From Lysobacteraceae bacterium NML08-0793 (GTDB lineage Bacteria; Pseudomonadota; Gammaproteobacteria; Xanthomonadales; Xanthomonadaceae), in NCBI GenBank assembly GCA_002798275.1, contig NWQR01000001.1:558001-622000 (forward strand): a stretch of DNA of 64,000 nt, read 5' to 3'. This document shows, piece after piece, positions 1 to 10,235 of this stretch. Made by a program: the position numbers and the translations under genes. The notes below the pieces were generated by a model. It was given only the letters and a program-made list of their open reading frames with translations, was not told the origin of the DNA and ran no database searches. Position 1 is the first letter of the stretch; every line of letters begins with the position of its first letter.

Positions 1-771
1 CTGTGCTTCGCGGTAATTCACCCCACCCGGCACGCGTGTGCCGGTCCCCGGCGCGATACTCGGGTCGAGCATGTCCACATCGAAACTGACATGCAGATGG
101 GTATCGGCATCCACACCCTCCAGCGCTTCTTCCATCACCCGGCGCATGCCGATTTCGTCGATATAACGCATGTCATAGATATCCAGCCCATGCTCCTTGA
201 CCAGCCGTTTTTCTTCCCGATCCACCGAGCGAATACCAATCTGCCGGACTTCTTCCGGCTGGATTGCAGGCCCCGGTGCCCCCAGATTGACCAGCACATC
301 CGGCCCCAGACCGCACAGGCAGGCAACCGGCATGCCGTGGATATTGCCCGAGGGCGTTACCTCGCTGGTATTGAAGTCGGCATGCGCATCCAGCCACAAC
401 ACCCGCAGCTTTTTGCCGGTTTTGCGCACATGTGCAGCGACTGCGGCAATCGAGCCGATGGCTAGGCAATGGTCGCCGCCCAGCATGATCGGCATCCGGC
501 CAGCGGCCAACTCCTGCGCGCTCATGTCAAAGACCGCCTGATTCCAAGCGATGACTTCCTGCAAATGCCGATACCCCTGCACTGGTGCGGCCTCCGGGTT
601 GCGCGGGCCGGCAACATCGCCCATGTCGCGCACGTCCACCCCGCGACGGGCAATCGCATTGGCGAGCTTCGCCACCCGCAAGGCTTCTGGCCCCATCGAA
701 GCACCGCGATGCGCGGCGCCGACATCGGTAGGTACACCAAAAATCGAGACAGGCGGGTAATTGCGAACCAT
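1..771 (-). CDS. rocF: Arginase, 3' end beyond the left window edge
   Basis: Hydrolyses L-arginine to ornithine and urea in the cytoplasm. The frame is open on the minus strand from the ATG at 769-771 to the window edge (257 codons visible; the family is about 300-320 aa). It begins YPPVSIFGVPTDVGAAHRG, the usual arginase N-terminus, and shows the manganese-site motifs GGDH, DAHADFN and DVDMLDP, plus the SGNIHGMP loop that separates arginases from agmatinases. An in-frame ATG at 805-807 would add 12 residues, but homologues usually start close to the 771 Met. Neither start has a strong ribosome binding site. A tRNA-Thr gene lies just upstream on the same strand. Confidence 0.9.
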   Translation of the reverse strand, partial: MVRNYPPVSIFGVPTDVGAAHRGASMGPEALRVAKLANAIARRGVDVRDMGDVAGPRNPEAAPVQGYRHLQEVIAWNQAVFDMSAQELAAGRMPIMLGGDHCLAIGSIAAVAAHVRKTGKKLRVLWLDAHADFNTSEVTPSGNIHGMPVACLCGLGPDVLVNLGAPGPAIQPEEVRQIGIRSVDREEKRLVKEHGLDIYDMRYIDEIGMRRVMEEALEGVDADTHLHVSFDVDMLDPSIAPGTGTRVPGGVNYREAQ

Positions 772-871
772 GACAATGCTCTTATCGGGAAAAATGACAG
801 CGCGCATGTTAACCCGGCAGAGCAGACACAAAAAAAACGGCATCTGGAAAACGCCGGTATCGCAACCCTCA

Positions 872-947
872 TGGTGCCGGCTGTCAGACTCGAACTGACG
901 ACCTACCGCTTACAAGGCGGTTGCTCTACCAACTGAGCTAAGCCGGC
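872..947 (-). tRNA. tRNA-Thr (anticodon TGT)
   Basis: Read on the minus strand, this 76-nt sequence folds as a complete cloverleaf with acceptor stem GCCGGCT/AGCCGGC and an encoded CCA end. The D arm is TAGCTCAGTTGGTAGAGCA. The anticodon loop CTTGTAA places TGT at positions 34-36, and the T arm contains GTTCGAGTC. It reads ACA (and other ACN) threonine codons. Confidence 0.96.
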
Positions 948-971
948 TGATGGGGCGCGTATTCTAGCCTA

Positions 972-1670
972 TCAACAGCGCATGTTTTGCACTCTGGGTG
1001 CCTTGATGGCGCGGCGCTGGGCAGCGCGATCGAAGCCTGCTGGCGCCTCCACATCCAGCCAGAAACGGCCACTGCCGACGCTTTGCAGGATTTGTGCCTG
1101 AAAGCCTTTGGCACGCAATGCGGCCTGATGCCGCCGGGCGTTTTCTTCGCTGCCAAAGCGCCCCAAGGCGATGCCGTTTTGCTGCTCGCCCTGTTTGATG
1201 ACAATCAAGTCGCCAAAGCCCGCCGCGCGTAGCCGAGCCGCCATGGCATTGGCTTCTTCGGCGCTGGCAAGCGGCGGCAATTGCACGTTGTAGCCACGGC
1301 TACCGCCGCTTTCCTGACGCAGCTTCACGGTGGCGCCTGCCGCGCGCAGACTGGCTGCGGCACTGTCCGGCGCTTCGCTGAACGGGCCAAAACTTGCGCA
1401 AACCCGCTTGCCTTGGGTAGCGGACGCCGCCTCGGCCACCTCCGGCAGTGGCGTCGGGATTTCCGGCAACGGCAAGTCCTGCGGCATTTGCGCCTCCTGC
1501 ACAGGCGCAGATTGCGGCAAGGGGCCGGATTCTTCCAGCAATTCAAGCCGTGGAATCGCCGGATCCAGCACCGCCCCGGATTCGGCAGCGGCCGGACGAT
1601 GTAAGCCCCACCAGGCGAGTACGCCCAGATTCATGACCAATAACCAAACCAGCAACATTCGCGCAAACAT
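972..1670 (-). CDS. SPOR-domain inner-membrane protein
   Basis: A 232-aa protein with one N-terminal membrane segment (about residues 3-23, MLLVWLLVMNLGVLAWWGL), a Pro/Glu-rich linker, and a C-terminal SPOR domain (about residues 95-205). SPOR domains bind denuded septal peptidoglycan, so the protein probably acts in the periplasm at division or remodelling sites. The start was taken at the Met directly before the membrane segment. It lies 7 nt after the coaX stop, so the gene is the third cistron of a birA-coaX-SPOR operon. The frame stays open well upstream, but that stretch is coaX in another frame. Confidence 0.85.
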   Translation of the reverse strand: MFARMLLVWLLVMNLGVLAWWGLHRPAAAESGAVLDPAIPRLELLEESGPLPQSAPVQEAQMPQDLPLPEIPTPLPEVAEAASATQGKRVCASFGPFSEAPDSAAASLRAAGATVKLRQESGGSRGYNVQLPPLASAEEANAMAARLRAAGFGDLIVIKQGEQQNGIALGRFGSEENARRHQAALRAKGFQAQILQSVGSGRFWLDVEAPAGFDRAAQRRAIKAPRVQNMRC

Positions 1671-1677
1671 CGGCAAA

Positions 1678-2394
1678 TTATGCCTGATTGCCGATGCCTG
1701 CCCAGCGAGCCAAGCCTTGCAGTACCCAATGCGGGCGATGCAGAGCATCGGGCAGCCCCGGCAAAAGGGCTTGCGCACCGCCGCCATGCAGACACAAAAC
1801 CGGCCTCTCGCCCAATCGCTGTGCTGCCTGCTGATGGCTCGTTTCAATCAACGCCAACGCCGCACCCTGGCAGCCTGCGGCAAGAGCATCTACGGTGTTG
1901 TCGGCAAAGCCGTTGTCCAGCCCGCCGGTCGGTGGCAATTGGGCGGCGCGCGCATACAGGCTCTCGCGCATCAGGCTGGGTGAGGGCGCGATTTTTCCGC
2001 CCAGATGCCGCCCGTCGGCAGCCAGCAAATCCACCGTCAGCGCCGTGCCCACGCCCACAATCAGCATCGCTTCTGCCTGTGCGCTTGCGGCAAGCAATGC
2101 CAGAAAGCGGTCAACGCCCAGTTTTTCCGGGTGGGGATAGGCAATGCGCAAACGTCCAGCAGTGGCACGGCTGGATGCAAACGAGAGCCGCGCAAAACGC
2201 TGGCAAAGCACCTTGGCAAGCTGCAACCGCAAAGCCGGCGATGCCACCGACGCTACCCAGGCGGTTTCACCCTGTACCTCATCGGGCAATGCCGCCAGCC
2301 AATCCTGTTGCTGATGCGGCAGATAGCGCACATCATCCAGGCTTTGCGCGTACTTGAGCCGGGTATTGCCCAAATCAAACAGCCACTCAGCCAT
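1678..2394 (-). CDS. coaX: Type III pantothenate kinase
   Basis: Phosphorylates pantothenate, the first committed step of coenzyme A synthesis. The 238-aa protein has the ASKHA-fold phosphate motif DLGNTRLK at residues 7-14, the GVDRFLALLAA motif near residue 90, GTALTVDLL near 116 and a GGKIAPSPSLMRESLYARAAQLP-type segment (described here as GGKIAPSPSLM) typical of CoaX. The start codon overlaps the 3' end of birA by 8 nt. The birA-coaX pairing is common because BirA and CoaX both belong to cofactor metabolism; in Bordetella CoaX is known as Baf. Confidence 0.95.
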   Translation of the reverse strand: MAEWLFDLGNTRLKYAQSLDDVRYLPHQQQDWLAALPDEVQGETAWVASVASPALRLQLAKVLCQRFARLSFASSRATAGRLRIAYPHPEKLGVDRFLALLAASAQAEAMLIVGVGTALTVDLLAADGRHLGGKIAPSPSLMRESLYARAAQLPPTGGLDNGFADNTVDALAAGCQGAALALIETSHQQAAQRLGERPVLCLHGGGAQALLPGLPDALHRPHWVLQGLARWAGIGNQA

Positions 2395-3379
2395 TTTCCG
2401 GCCTCACACTGACTTCTCCTGAATGCAACACTTGCTCGCCGTTTTCGGTCTGCACCCGCAACCCGCCGTTTTCGGCCAGCCCGACAACTTGCGCATTGAA
2501 ATCGCCTCCTGCCGTCTTGACCTGCACATTGCGCCCGGCAAGCCCATCCAGCGCCTGCCAGCGCGCAAGAAACGGTGTCAATCCCTGCGCATCGAACACA
2601 TCCAGCGCAGGCAGTAAATGCTCAAGCACTACGGCCACCAAGGCATTGCGCGAAGGCATATCCCCCAGCGCTCCGGCCAAATCCGCCCAGGCTTGCTCGA
2701 TATGCGGGGCAAAAAGCGGCGGCATGCGCACATTCACCCCCACGCCAATCACCGCGCGCGCCGCGCCGCCCGGCTCGCTGCCGCCCTCAACCAGCAGTCC
2801 GCCCAGCTTGTGCTCGGCCAGCCATAAATCGTTCGGCCACTTCAGCCGCACATCCAAGCCGGTATGCGTGCGCAGCGCTTCGGCCACGGCGATACCGGCC
2901 ACTAGGCTCAAACCAGAAAGTCGCGCCAATCCGGCGCTAAAGCGCCGATCCAGCGACAAATACAGATTCGCCGCCAAGGGCGAAGCCCAATGCCGCCCGC
3001 GCCGCCCCCGCCCGGCGGTTTGCTGCTCGGCCAGCAAGACCCGAGCCCCCTGCGTCGGGGGCGGCTGTTGCAACAAGGCATCATTGGTAGAAGTGATTTG
3101 CCAAGCCACCTGCAAAGACGCAAGTCCTGCCTGTGCCCTGGCCGAAAGTTGCGCAAGAATGGCAGCAGCGTCCAGCAATTCCAGCGGCTGTGCCAGCGCA
3201 TATTCGCCTATGCGGGGCATCACGATTGCAATCCCCGACTGGCGCAATGCCTCGATATGCCGACCTAGCGCATCCTGTGAAAGCGCAAAATGCGCCGCAA
3301 ACGCTGCGGCATCCACGGGTGCTCTCAGCAAGGCTTGCAGCAACTCACGCTCCGGGCAGTCGGCAGGAAAGTCAATCAT
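2387..3379 (-). CDS. birA: Bifunctional biotin ligase / biotin operon repressor
   Basis: Activates biotin with ATP and attaches it to the biotin carrier protein of acetyl-CoA carboxylase. The longer form also represses biotin genes. At 330 aa this is the two-domain form: an N-terminal helix-turn-helix (about residues 5-65), then the ligase domain with the biotinyl-AMP loop GRGRRGR, KWPNDLW and KLGGLLVEG, and a C-terminal SH3-like domain. The start is the ATG at 3377-3379; the frame is open further upstream without recognisable sequence. bioA lies near the other end of the window and could be a target. Confidence 0.95.
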   Translation of the reverse strand: MIDFPADCPERELLQALLRAPVDAAAFAAHFALSQDALGRHIEALRQSGIAIVMPRIGEYALAQPLELLDAAAILAQLSARAQAGLASLQVAWQITSTNDALLQQPPPTQGARVLLAEQQTAGRGRRGRHWASPLAANLYLSLDRRFSAGLARLSGLSLVAGIAVAEALRTHTGLDVRLKWPNDLWLAEHKLGGLLVEGGSEPGGAARAVIGVGVNVRMPPLFAPHIEQAWADLAGALGDMPSRNALVAVVLEHLLPALDVFDAQGLTPFLARWQALDGLAGRNVQVKTAGGDFNAQVVGLAENGGLRVQTENGEQVLHSGEVSVRPENG

Positions 3380-3476
3380 CGGCGCATTATCACCGCATCG
3401 GCCTTGCGCATTCATCCATCCGCTTTGAAGCCGCGTTATAGTGCGACCTGTTTGTGCATCACCGCACCGGGGAATC

Positions 3477-3719
3477 ATGTCGCACCTGCTTGCTCTCATC
3501 CTGTCGATGCTCTTGCCCAGTCCCGCCATCCAGGCGCAGGCTAGCGGCAGCGCCGATGCCTCGCAGGAAAGCGTCGAAACCCGTACGCAAGCTACGCGCA
3601 GCAACGGCGAAAATCACCGTGAAGTCCCCACAGGCGAACAGCAGTCCGGGCATTCGCAGCCGGGCAATGGTCGCACCGCACAACGCTGGCATGGCTTTTT
3701 GCCCGGCATGTTCCGTTAA
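3477..3719 (+). CDS. Small secreted protein of unknown function
   Basis: An 80-aa protein with a clear signal peptide (MSHLLALILSMLLPSPAIQA, then QA). A Ser/Gln/Thr-rich, probably disordered mature part follows, ending WHGFLPGMFR. The ATG is preceded by GGGGA at good spacing, and birA is divergent. No known domain was recognised. The ordered C-terminus after a disordered middle suggests a short conserved binding tail. The gene converges on phoQ with about 30 nt between stops. Confidence 0.6.
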   Translation: MSHLLALILSMLLPSPAIQAQASGSADASQESVETRTQATRSNGENHREVPTGEQQSGHSQPGNGRTAQRWHGFLPGMFR

Positions 3720-3750
3720 CTCGTAACCCAGCGGCAAACGATTCAGCGCA

Positions 3751-5130
3751 TCAACGCGGCCCTGGCAGCTTCACTTCAAATCTTGCGCCGCCCAGTTCCT
3801 GCGAAACACCCACCTGCAACTGGCCACCATAGCCATGGATGATGTCCTGCACGATGGACAGGCCGATGCCATGGCCTTGCACGCGCTCATCACCGCGCAC
3901 GCCGCGTTGCAAGACTTTCTCGATTTTTTCTTCCGGGATGCCGGGGCCATCATCATCCACCGCCAGCATCACACCCTTGCCGTCCTTCGCCACGGTTAGC
4001 AAAACCCGTGACTTTGCCCATTTGAAGGCATTTTCCAGCAGGTTGCCGAGCAGCTCCTGCAAATCGCCCAGCTCACCGTGGAAGCAAGCGGCTTCATCCA
4101 GTTCAAACTCGCACAACACGCCTTTGCTCGCGTGGATTTTTTCCAGCCCGACCACGATTTGTTCGGCCTGCGGCAAGATTTCCACCGGCGTGGAGAACAA
4201 TTTATGCCCGCCCGATGCCGCCCGCGAAAGCTGGTAGGACACCAAGCTGTTCATCCGTTCAAGCTGGGTATCGAGCTCCTCGCGCAGCTCCATTTCGCCC
4301 ACATCACTGTCCAGCCGGGCGCGCAGTACCGCCAGCGGCGTTTTCAGGCTATGCGCCAAGTCGGCCAACGTATTGCGCTGGCGCTCCAGATGGGTGCGCT
4401 CGCTTTCGATGAAGGCATTGATGCTGTCGGTCAGTGGCGCCAGCTCGCGCGGATGGTGATCGCTCATCCGCACCGCCTTGCCAAGTTTCACCCGATCAAG
4501 CTCGGCAATCACATGACGCAACGGGCGCAGGCTCCAGCGCAGCGTCAGCATCTGCAACAGCAGCAGAAAAACCGCCGCCGCGCCCAGATACGTCCACAAG
4601 GCACTGCGGAACACATTGATTTGCGCTTCCAGAAGGCGCGTGTCCTCCATGACATGAATGGTGTAATTGATATCGTCGCCACGCGCACCAGGGGCAATGA
4701 AGCTGCGCGAATAGCGATACACCTCGCCTGGACTGCCATTGATATTGCGCATCGGCAACGGCCCCTCGAAGCGCTCCTCGCCATCGCTCAACATTTGCCC
4801 TTCGGGCAGTATCGGCCCTTCGGAGGAGGTGGAATGCCAATGCCCGCTTGGGACGGAAAGCTCCGCATACAAACCACTGCCAGGGCGATCAAGACGCGGA
4901 TCCGGCGCGCGGTAAGGCGGAATCAGATAGCCATCGACATCGAACTCGGTACCGGCGGTATAGGCCAGCGTGTAGTTCATCAACCGATCACGCATATTGC
5001 GCTCAGCGGTGTCGATGAAGGCACGGTCAAGCGCCACCCCGACCACCGCCAAGAATGCAATCAAACCAATACCCGATGCCAGCAATTGACGGCTGGCAAG
5101 CGAGCGCGGGCGCCAGAAATAACCGGCCAT
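3751..5130 (-). CDS. phoQ: PhoQ-like sensor histidine kinase
   Basis: A 459-aa inner-membrane kinase. Its order is: TM1 (about 15-35), a periplasmic sensor (36-175) with acidic patches (TEFDVDG, DGEERFEGP), TM2 (about 178-198), HAMP, a HisKA domain with phospho-acceptor His260 in LADLAHSLKTPL, and an HATPase domain with N-box NLLENAFKWAK, DDDGPG and GHGIGLSIV. It should phosphorylate the response regulator encoded immediately upstream. In Xanthomonas the PhoPQ pair senses divalent cations and host peptides; the acidic sensor is compatible with this, but the ligand here is inferred. Confidence 0.92.
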   Translation of the reverse strand: MAGYFWRPRSLASRQLLASGIGLIAFLAVVGVALDRAFIDTAERNMRDRLMNYTLAYTAGTEFDVDGYLIPPYRAPDPRLDRPGSGLYAELSVPSGHWHSTSSEGPILPEGQMLSDGEERFEGPLPMRNINGSPGEVYRYSRSFIAPGARGDDINYTIHVMEDTRLLEAQINVFRSALWTYLGAAAVFLLLLQMLTLRWSLRPLRHVIAELDRVKLGKAVRMSDHHPRELAPLTDSINAFIESERTHLERQRNTLADLAHSLKTPLAVLRARLDSDVGEMELREELDTQLERMNSLVSYQLSRAASGGHKLFSTPVEILPQAEQIVVGLEKIHASKGVLCEFELDEAACFHGELGDLQELLGNLLENAFKWAKSRVLLTVAKDGKGVMLAVDDDGPGIPEEKIEKVLQRGVRGDERVQGHGIGLSIVQDIIHGYGGQLQVGVSQELGGARFEVKLPGPR

Positions 5131-5154
5131 CAGCGTATCGGCGAAAGGCGCAAA

Positions 5155-5841
5155 TCAGTTTTCGCCACTGCGTGGGATGGCAAAGCGATAACCACGGCCA
5201 CGCACGGTTTCAATCGGCTTGAGTTCGCCATCGGGATCGAGCTTGCGGCGCAGGCGGCCAATGAACACTTCCAGCACATTGGAGTCGCGGTCAAAATCCT
5301 GCTGATAGATATGCTCGGTGAGGTCAGCCTTGGATACCAGCTCACCGGCGTGCATCATCAGATATTCCAGCACTTTGTATTCATAGCTGGTGAGATCGAC
5401 ATTCTGACCATGCACCGTAACCGTTTGTGCGGCCAGGTCCAGCACCACCGGCCCGCATTCGAGCGAAGGCTTGCTCCAACCGGCCGCGCGGCGCACCAGC
5501 GCATTGATACGGGCGAGCAATTCTTCGACATGGAACGGCTTAACCAGATAGTCGTCCGCACCCTGCTTCAGTCCATCGACCTTGTCCTGCCAGCTTGAGC
5601 GCGCAGTCAAGATCAAAATTGGAAACTTCTTGCCCTCATCACGCAGCGCCTTGATGAGTTCCATGCCACTCATCTTGGGCAGCCCAAGGTCAATGATGGC
5701 GATGTCAAACGGGACTTCGCGCCCCATGTACAGCCCTTCCTCGCCATCCTGCGCCGCGTCCACGGCATAGCCTTCGCGCATCAGGCGGGCGGCCAAGGTT
5801 TCCCGCAGGGGGGCTTCATCTTCGACAAGCAAAATTCGCAT
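5155..5841 (-). CDS. phoP: PhoP-like OmpR-family response regulator
   Basis: A 228-aa transcription regulator. The receiver domain (1-115) has the acidic pocket ED at 7-8, phospho-acceptor Asp51 in IIDLGLP, and the conserved Thr/Lys (TAR, VKPF). A winged-helix DNA-binding domain of OmpR type (about 125-222) ends in ETVRGRGYRF. It is separated from phoQ by about 25 nt and lies downstream of the PepSY gene on the same strand, so the three probably form one unit. Confidence 0.94.
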   Translation of the reverse strand: MRILLVEDEAPLRETLAARLMREGYAVDAAQDGEEGLYMGREVPFDIAIIDLGLPKMSGMELIKALRDEGKKFPILILTARSSWQDKVDGLKQGADDYLVKPFHVEELLARINALVRRAAGWSKPSLECGPVVLDLAAQTVTVHGQNVDLTSYEYKVLEYLMMHAGELVSKADLTEHIYQQDFDRDSNVLEVFIGRLRRKLDPDGELKPIETVRGRGYRFAIPRSGEN

Positions 5842-5898
5842 GACTTAACTCCATGAGCATGCCGGACTGGCCGCCCTCAACAATGTATTTGGCAAAGC

Positions 5899-6273
5899 TT
5901 AAGGCCGGTCGATGTCATCGCGATGTGCAGGTGAGAACGCCGGCAACCTTGGCGATGATCGCAGATTGGCCGGATCATCGACCACCACCATCACTCGCCC
6001 ACCCGGCACCAACACCTTGATCCGATGAATCTCCCGCCCCTCGAACCGCAGAGTTTCCACCCCTAATACCTGGCCACCCGTGGCACGTTCCACCCGCCGC
6101 ACCGCAGCAGACATGCTGCCGGGATCGCGTGGATGGGGCATCGGCTGGCGCATTTGGCGCTCGTTTTGCAGCTCGCGCCCTTCCATGCGCCCCCATTCAC
6201 GCCCTTGCTGAGCCGACGCCAGCAACGGCATCAGGGCAAGCAGGGGCATCAGGGAAATCGACAGGCTGCGCAC
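5899..6273 (-). CDS. Secreted PepSY-like protein, probable member of the phoPQ operon
   Basis: A 124-aa protein with a signal peptide (MRSLSISLMPLLALMPLLASA) and a C-terminal PepSY-like fold, seen as AAVRRVERATGGQVLGVE followed by an EIHRIKVLVPGGRVMVVVD strand pair. The GTG at 6271-6273 gives the best signal peptide; the alternative ATG at 6247-6249 shortens it. Periplasmic PepSY proteins next to two-component systems often regulate the sensor or proteases, so a PhoQ modulator is plausible but unproven. Confidence 0.75.
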   Translation of the reverse strand: MRSLSISLMPLLALMPLLASAQQGREWGRMEGRELQNERQMRQPMPHPRDPGSMSAAVRRVERATGGQVLGVETLRFEGREIHRIKVLVPGGRVMVVVDDPANLRSSPRLPAFSPAHRDDIDRP

Positions 6274-6332
6274 AAAGGCTCGGTCAGGAGATTCGGGAAT
6301 GCCAGTCTGAACAGCGGGCTTTGAACTTGCCC

Positions 6333-7313
<981 letters not shown>

Positions 7314-7331
7314 GGGCTTTCTCCGGCACAG

Positions 7332-7368
7332 AAAAAATCAAGGCCGCGACAATGCGCGGCCTTGATTT
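7332..7368 (-). terminator. Rho-independent terminator after tRNA-Asn
   Basis: A perfect 13-bp stem (7336-7348 with 7355-7367, loop ACAATG) is followed on the minus strand by a run of six T. It ends the tRNA-Asn transcript just before dusA. Confidence 0.9.
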
Positions 7369-7375
7369 CGCTATA

Positions 7376-7452
7376 TGGCGCCCGAAGTTGGACTCGAACC
7401 AACGACCCCCTGATTAACAGTCAAGTGCTCTAACCGGCTGAGCTATTCGGGC
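7376..7452 (-). tRNA. tRNA-Asn (anticodon GTT)
   Basis: A 77-nt cloverleaf on the minus strand with acceptor stem GCCCGAA, anticodon loop CTGTTAA (GTT at the anticodon), T arm GGTTCGAGTCC and an encoded CCA. It decodes AAC/AAU. A strong terminator follows immediately. Confidence 0.96.
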
Positions 7453-7511
7453 GAAGGAGGCGCATCTTAGACCGCTCTTTTTCAAAGGTCAATAGTCTTT
7501 CCTCATAATTT

Positions 7512-8039
7512 TTACATGGGGCAGGTATTTCCTTGACCATGCCGCTCCACCCTAGCTCGCCCTGCATTGTTCACCACCACCTGTGCCTTGAGCTGCCCGT
7601 CGAAACAGACATTGACTGTGAGATTGCTGCCATGACTCGTGCCGGTTGGCAGATAGCGCAGTCTTGGCCGACCGTTGTTGCTGCGGATGGACAAACTATC
7701 TTTGCCCGGCTGACGGATGGCGATGATTTCCCCAGCATGCTCGGGTTGATTATTGCCATCGGCATCGGTAAACACCATCCAGCCCCGGCTCCATTCACTG
7801 CCATCGACGCACTGCCCGTCCGCCGCCGGACAGACCACCATCACCTGCCGCCTGCTGACCGCCAGTGTCCGCGCCAGAGCAAAGTCCGCACTCAAATCAT
7901 GCACGCTGGCGCGCACCTGCTGCATGGCCAGCAACTGTTTCATGCCGGGTGTAGCCACACCCATGATGATGCCCAGCAATACCAGCACAATCATCAGCTC
8001 AATCAAGGTCATGCCGGTTTGAAAATATTGACGATTCAT
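7512..8039 (-). CDS. fimT: FimT/GspH-type minor pseudopilin
   Basis: A 175-aa type IV pilin-like protein. Residues 1-14 are a type III leader, cleaved after Gly9 before MTLIE so that Glu5 of the mature protein is present. A hydrophobic helix ([20 protein letters not shown]) and a C-terminal globular GspH domain with four cysteines follow. FimT-like minor pilins prime pilus assembly and, in Xanthomonadales relatives, bind DNA during natural transformation. That is of interest given the foreign uptake sequence later in this window. Divergent from uvrB. Confidence 0.88.
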   Translation of the reverse strand: MNRQYFQTGMTLIELMIVLVLLGIIMGVATPGMKQLLAMQQVRASVHDLSADFALARTLAVSRRQVMVVCPAADGQCVDGSEWSRGWMVFTDADGNNQPEHAGEIIAIRQPGKDSLSIRSNNGRPRLRYLPTGTSHGSNLTVNVCFDGQLKAQVVVNNAGRARVERHGQGNTCPM

Positions 8040-8178
8040 GACAGCACTCCTGTGGATGGCTCGGATACAGACTCGCCCGCGCACAACCATTGCGCCATCA
8101 GCCCGGTTCAAGATTCGACTTCGGAAAAATCCGCAATCAGGCTGCGCGAAACCCGGCGCGGCTCCGTATCATTGGCTG

Positions 8179-10203
8179 ATGCATGATCATGACCAAGATG
8201 CCGGTTTCAGGCTGATTTCCCCCTATGCGCCTGCCGGTGACCAGCCGCAGGCGATTGAAAAACTGGTCGCCGGTTTCAACGCCGGCCTCGCCCAGCAGAC
8301 CTTGCTGGGCGTAACCGGCTCCGGCAAGACCTACACCATCGCCAATGTCATCGCGCAGGTACAGCGCCCGACACTGGTGATGGCGCACAACAAAACGCTG
8401 GCGGCCCAGTTGTACGGCGAGTTCAAGAACTTCTTTCCGCACAATGCGGTGGAATATTTCGTCAGCTATTACGACTATTACCAGCCTGAAGCCTATGTGC
8501 CGGCCTCCGATACCTATATCGAGAAGGACAGCTCCACCAACGAACATATCGAGCAGATGCGACTGTCCGCCACCAAGGCGCTGCTGTCGCGCCGCGATGC
8601 AATCATCGTTGGCACGGTATCGGCCATTTACGGCCTGGGCGACCCGGAAGACTATCTGAAGCTGCGGCTGATTCTAGCTCGCGGCGAACGCATCGAGCAG
8701 CGCGATTTGATTCGCCACCTCACCGAACTGCAATACACCCGTAACGATACCGAACTAAGACGCGGCACTTACCGGGTACGCGGCGAAGTCATCGACGTGC
8801 ATCCGGCGGAATCGGAAATAGAAGCCCTGCGCATTGAACTATTCGATGGTGAAATCGAGCAACTGGCGCTGTTCGACCCGCTGACCGGCAACATCATCAA
8901 GCGCATTCCGCGCTATACCGTGTATCCCAAAACCCATTACGCCAGCACCCGCGAAAGCGTGCTGAACGCAATCGACACCATCAAACTGGAGCTGGCCGAG
9001 CGTCTGGAAGCGCTGTACGCACAAAACAAGTTGGTGGAGGCTCAGCGCCTGCAACAGCGCACCCAATACGACCTGGAGATGATGGCCGAAGTCGGCTTTT
9101 GTACCGGCATCGAAAATTATTCGCGCCATCTCACCCGACGCGCACCGGGCGAGCCGCCACCGACACTGTTTGACTATCTGCCGCCCGATGCCCTTCTGGT
9201 GGTGGACGAATCGCACGTTACCGTGCCACAGATTGGAGCCATGTTCCGTGGCGACCGTGCCCGCAAGGAAACGCTGGTGAACTTCGGCTTTCGCCTACCT
9301 TCGGCGCTGGACAACCGGCCGCTGCAATTTGAAGAATGGGAGGCGCGCTCACCGCGCACCATCTTCGTTTCCGCAACGCCCGGCAAATACGAACTGGAAA
9401 AATCGCAAGGCGAAGTGGTGGAGCTGGTGGTACGGCCTACGGGTCTGGTCGATCCCCCCGTGGAAATCCGCCCGGTCGCCACCCAAGTGGACGATTTGCT
9501 TTCGGAAATCCGCGAGCGCGTAGCGATGGGCGACCGCGTATTGGTTACCACGCTCACCAAACGCATGGCAGAAAACCTGACCGAATATCTCGACGAACAT
9601 GATGTGCGGGTGCGCTATCTGCACAGCGATATCGACACAGTAGAACGGGTGGAAATCATCCGCGACCTGCGGCTTGGCAAGTTCGATGTCTTGGTCGGCA
9701 TCAACCTGCTACGCGAAGGGCTGGACATGCCGGAAGTTTCGCTGGTGGCGATTCTCGATGCCGACAAAGAAGGCTTTCTGCGCAGCACCGGCTCGCTGAT
9801 TCAGACCATCGGCCGCGCCGCCCGCAATGTGCGCGGCAAGGCCATCCTCTACGCCGACCGCATTACCCGTTCAATGCAGGCCGCACTGGATGAAACCAGC
9901 CGCCGCCGCGAAAAACAGCTGGAACACAATGCCCGCCACGGCATTACCCCGCAGTCGGTGGTACGCGCCATTGACGACATCATGGAAGGCGCGCGCGAGG
10001 AAAGCACCGAGATGCGCAAGGGCAAAGGGCGCGGACAGGGACGCGAGGGACTTACCGACCTCAATCGCCTGTCACCGGCCGAGCTTGGTAAGCGTATCGA
10101 ACAAATGGAGGCCAAGATGTACCAGCACGCCCGCGACCTGGAGTTTGAAGAAGCCGCCAGACTGCGCGATGAAGTACAAAAACTGCGCGAGCGAATGCGC
10201 TAA
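8179..10203 (+). CDS. uvrB: Excinuclease ABC subunit B
   Basis: The damage-verifying helicase-like subunit of nucleotide excision repair. It is 674 aa, standard length. Visible are Walker [11 protein letters not shown], the beta-hairpin segment [21 protein letters not shown] (here as [12 protein letters not shown]), helicase motifs DESH, VSATPG and GRAARN, and the C-terminal UVR motif that contacts UvrC ([10 protein letters not shown]). The ATG at 8179 gives [26 protein letters not shown], the normal N-terminus, abbreviated here to [17 protein letters not shown]; upstream in-frame codons belong to the fimT promoter region. Confidence 0.97.
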   Translation: MHDHDQDAGFRLISPYAPAGDQPQAIEKLVAGFNAGLAQQTLLGVTGSGKTYTIANVIAQVQRPTLVMAHNKTLAAQLYGEFKNFFPHNAVEYFVSYYDYYQPEAYVPASDTYIEKDSSTNEHIEQMRLSATKALLSRRDAIIVGTVSAIYGLGDPEDYLKLRLILARGERIEQRDLIRHLTELQYTRNDTELRRGTYRVRGEVIDVHPAESEIEALRIELFDGEIEQLALFDPLTGNIIKRIPRYTVYPKTHYASTRESVLNAIDTIKLELAERLEALYAQNKLVEAQRLQQRTQYDLEMMAEVGFCTGIENYSRHLTRRAPGEPPPTLFDYLPPDALLVVDESHVTVPQIGAMFRGDRARKETLVNFGFRLPSALDNRPLQFEEWEARSPRTIFVSATPGKYELEKSQGEVVELVVRPTGLVDPPVEIRPVATQVDDLLSEIRERVAMGDRVLVTTLTKRMAENLTEYLDEHDVRVRYLHSDIDTVERVEIIRDLRLGKFDVLVGINLLREGLDMPEVSLVAILDADKEGFLRSTGSLIQTIGRAARNVRGKAILYADRITRSMQAALDETSRRREKQLEHNARHGITPQSVVRAIDDIMEGAREESTEMRKGKGRGQGREGLTDLNRLSPAELGKRIEQMEAKMYQHARDLEFEEAARLRDEVQKLRERMR

Positions 10204-10235
10204 CTGTCGGCGCAGCGGCAGCGTTGAACAAGCGC

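Noticed and set aside
4078-5598. A 506-codon plus-strand frame opposite phoQ/phoP
   Set aside because: Same kind of GC-driven shadow, running across two well-supported genes.
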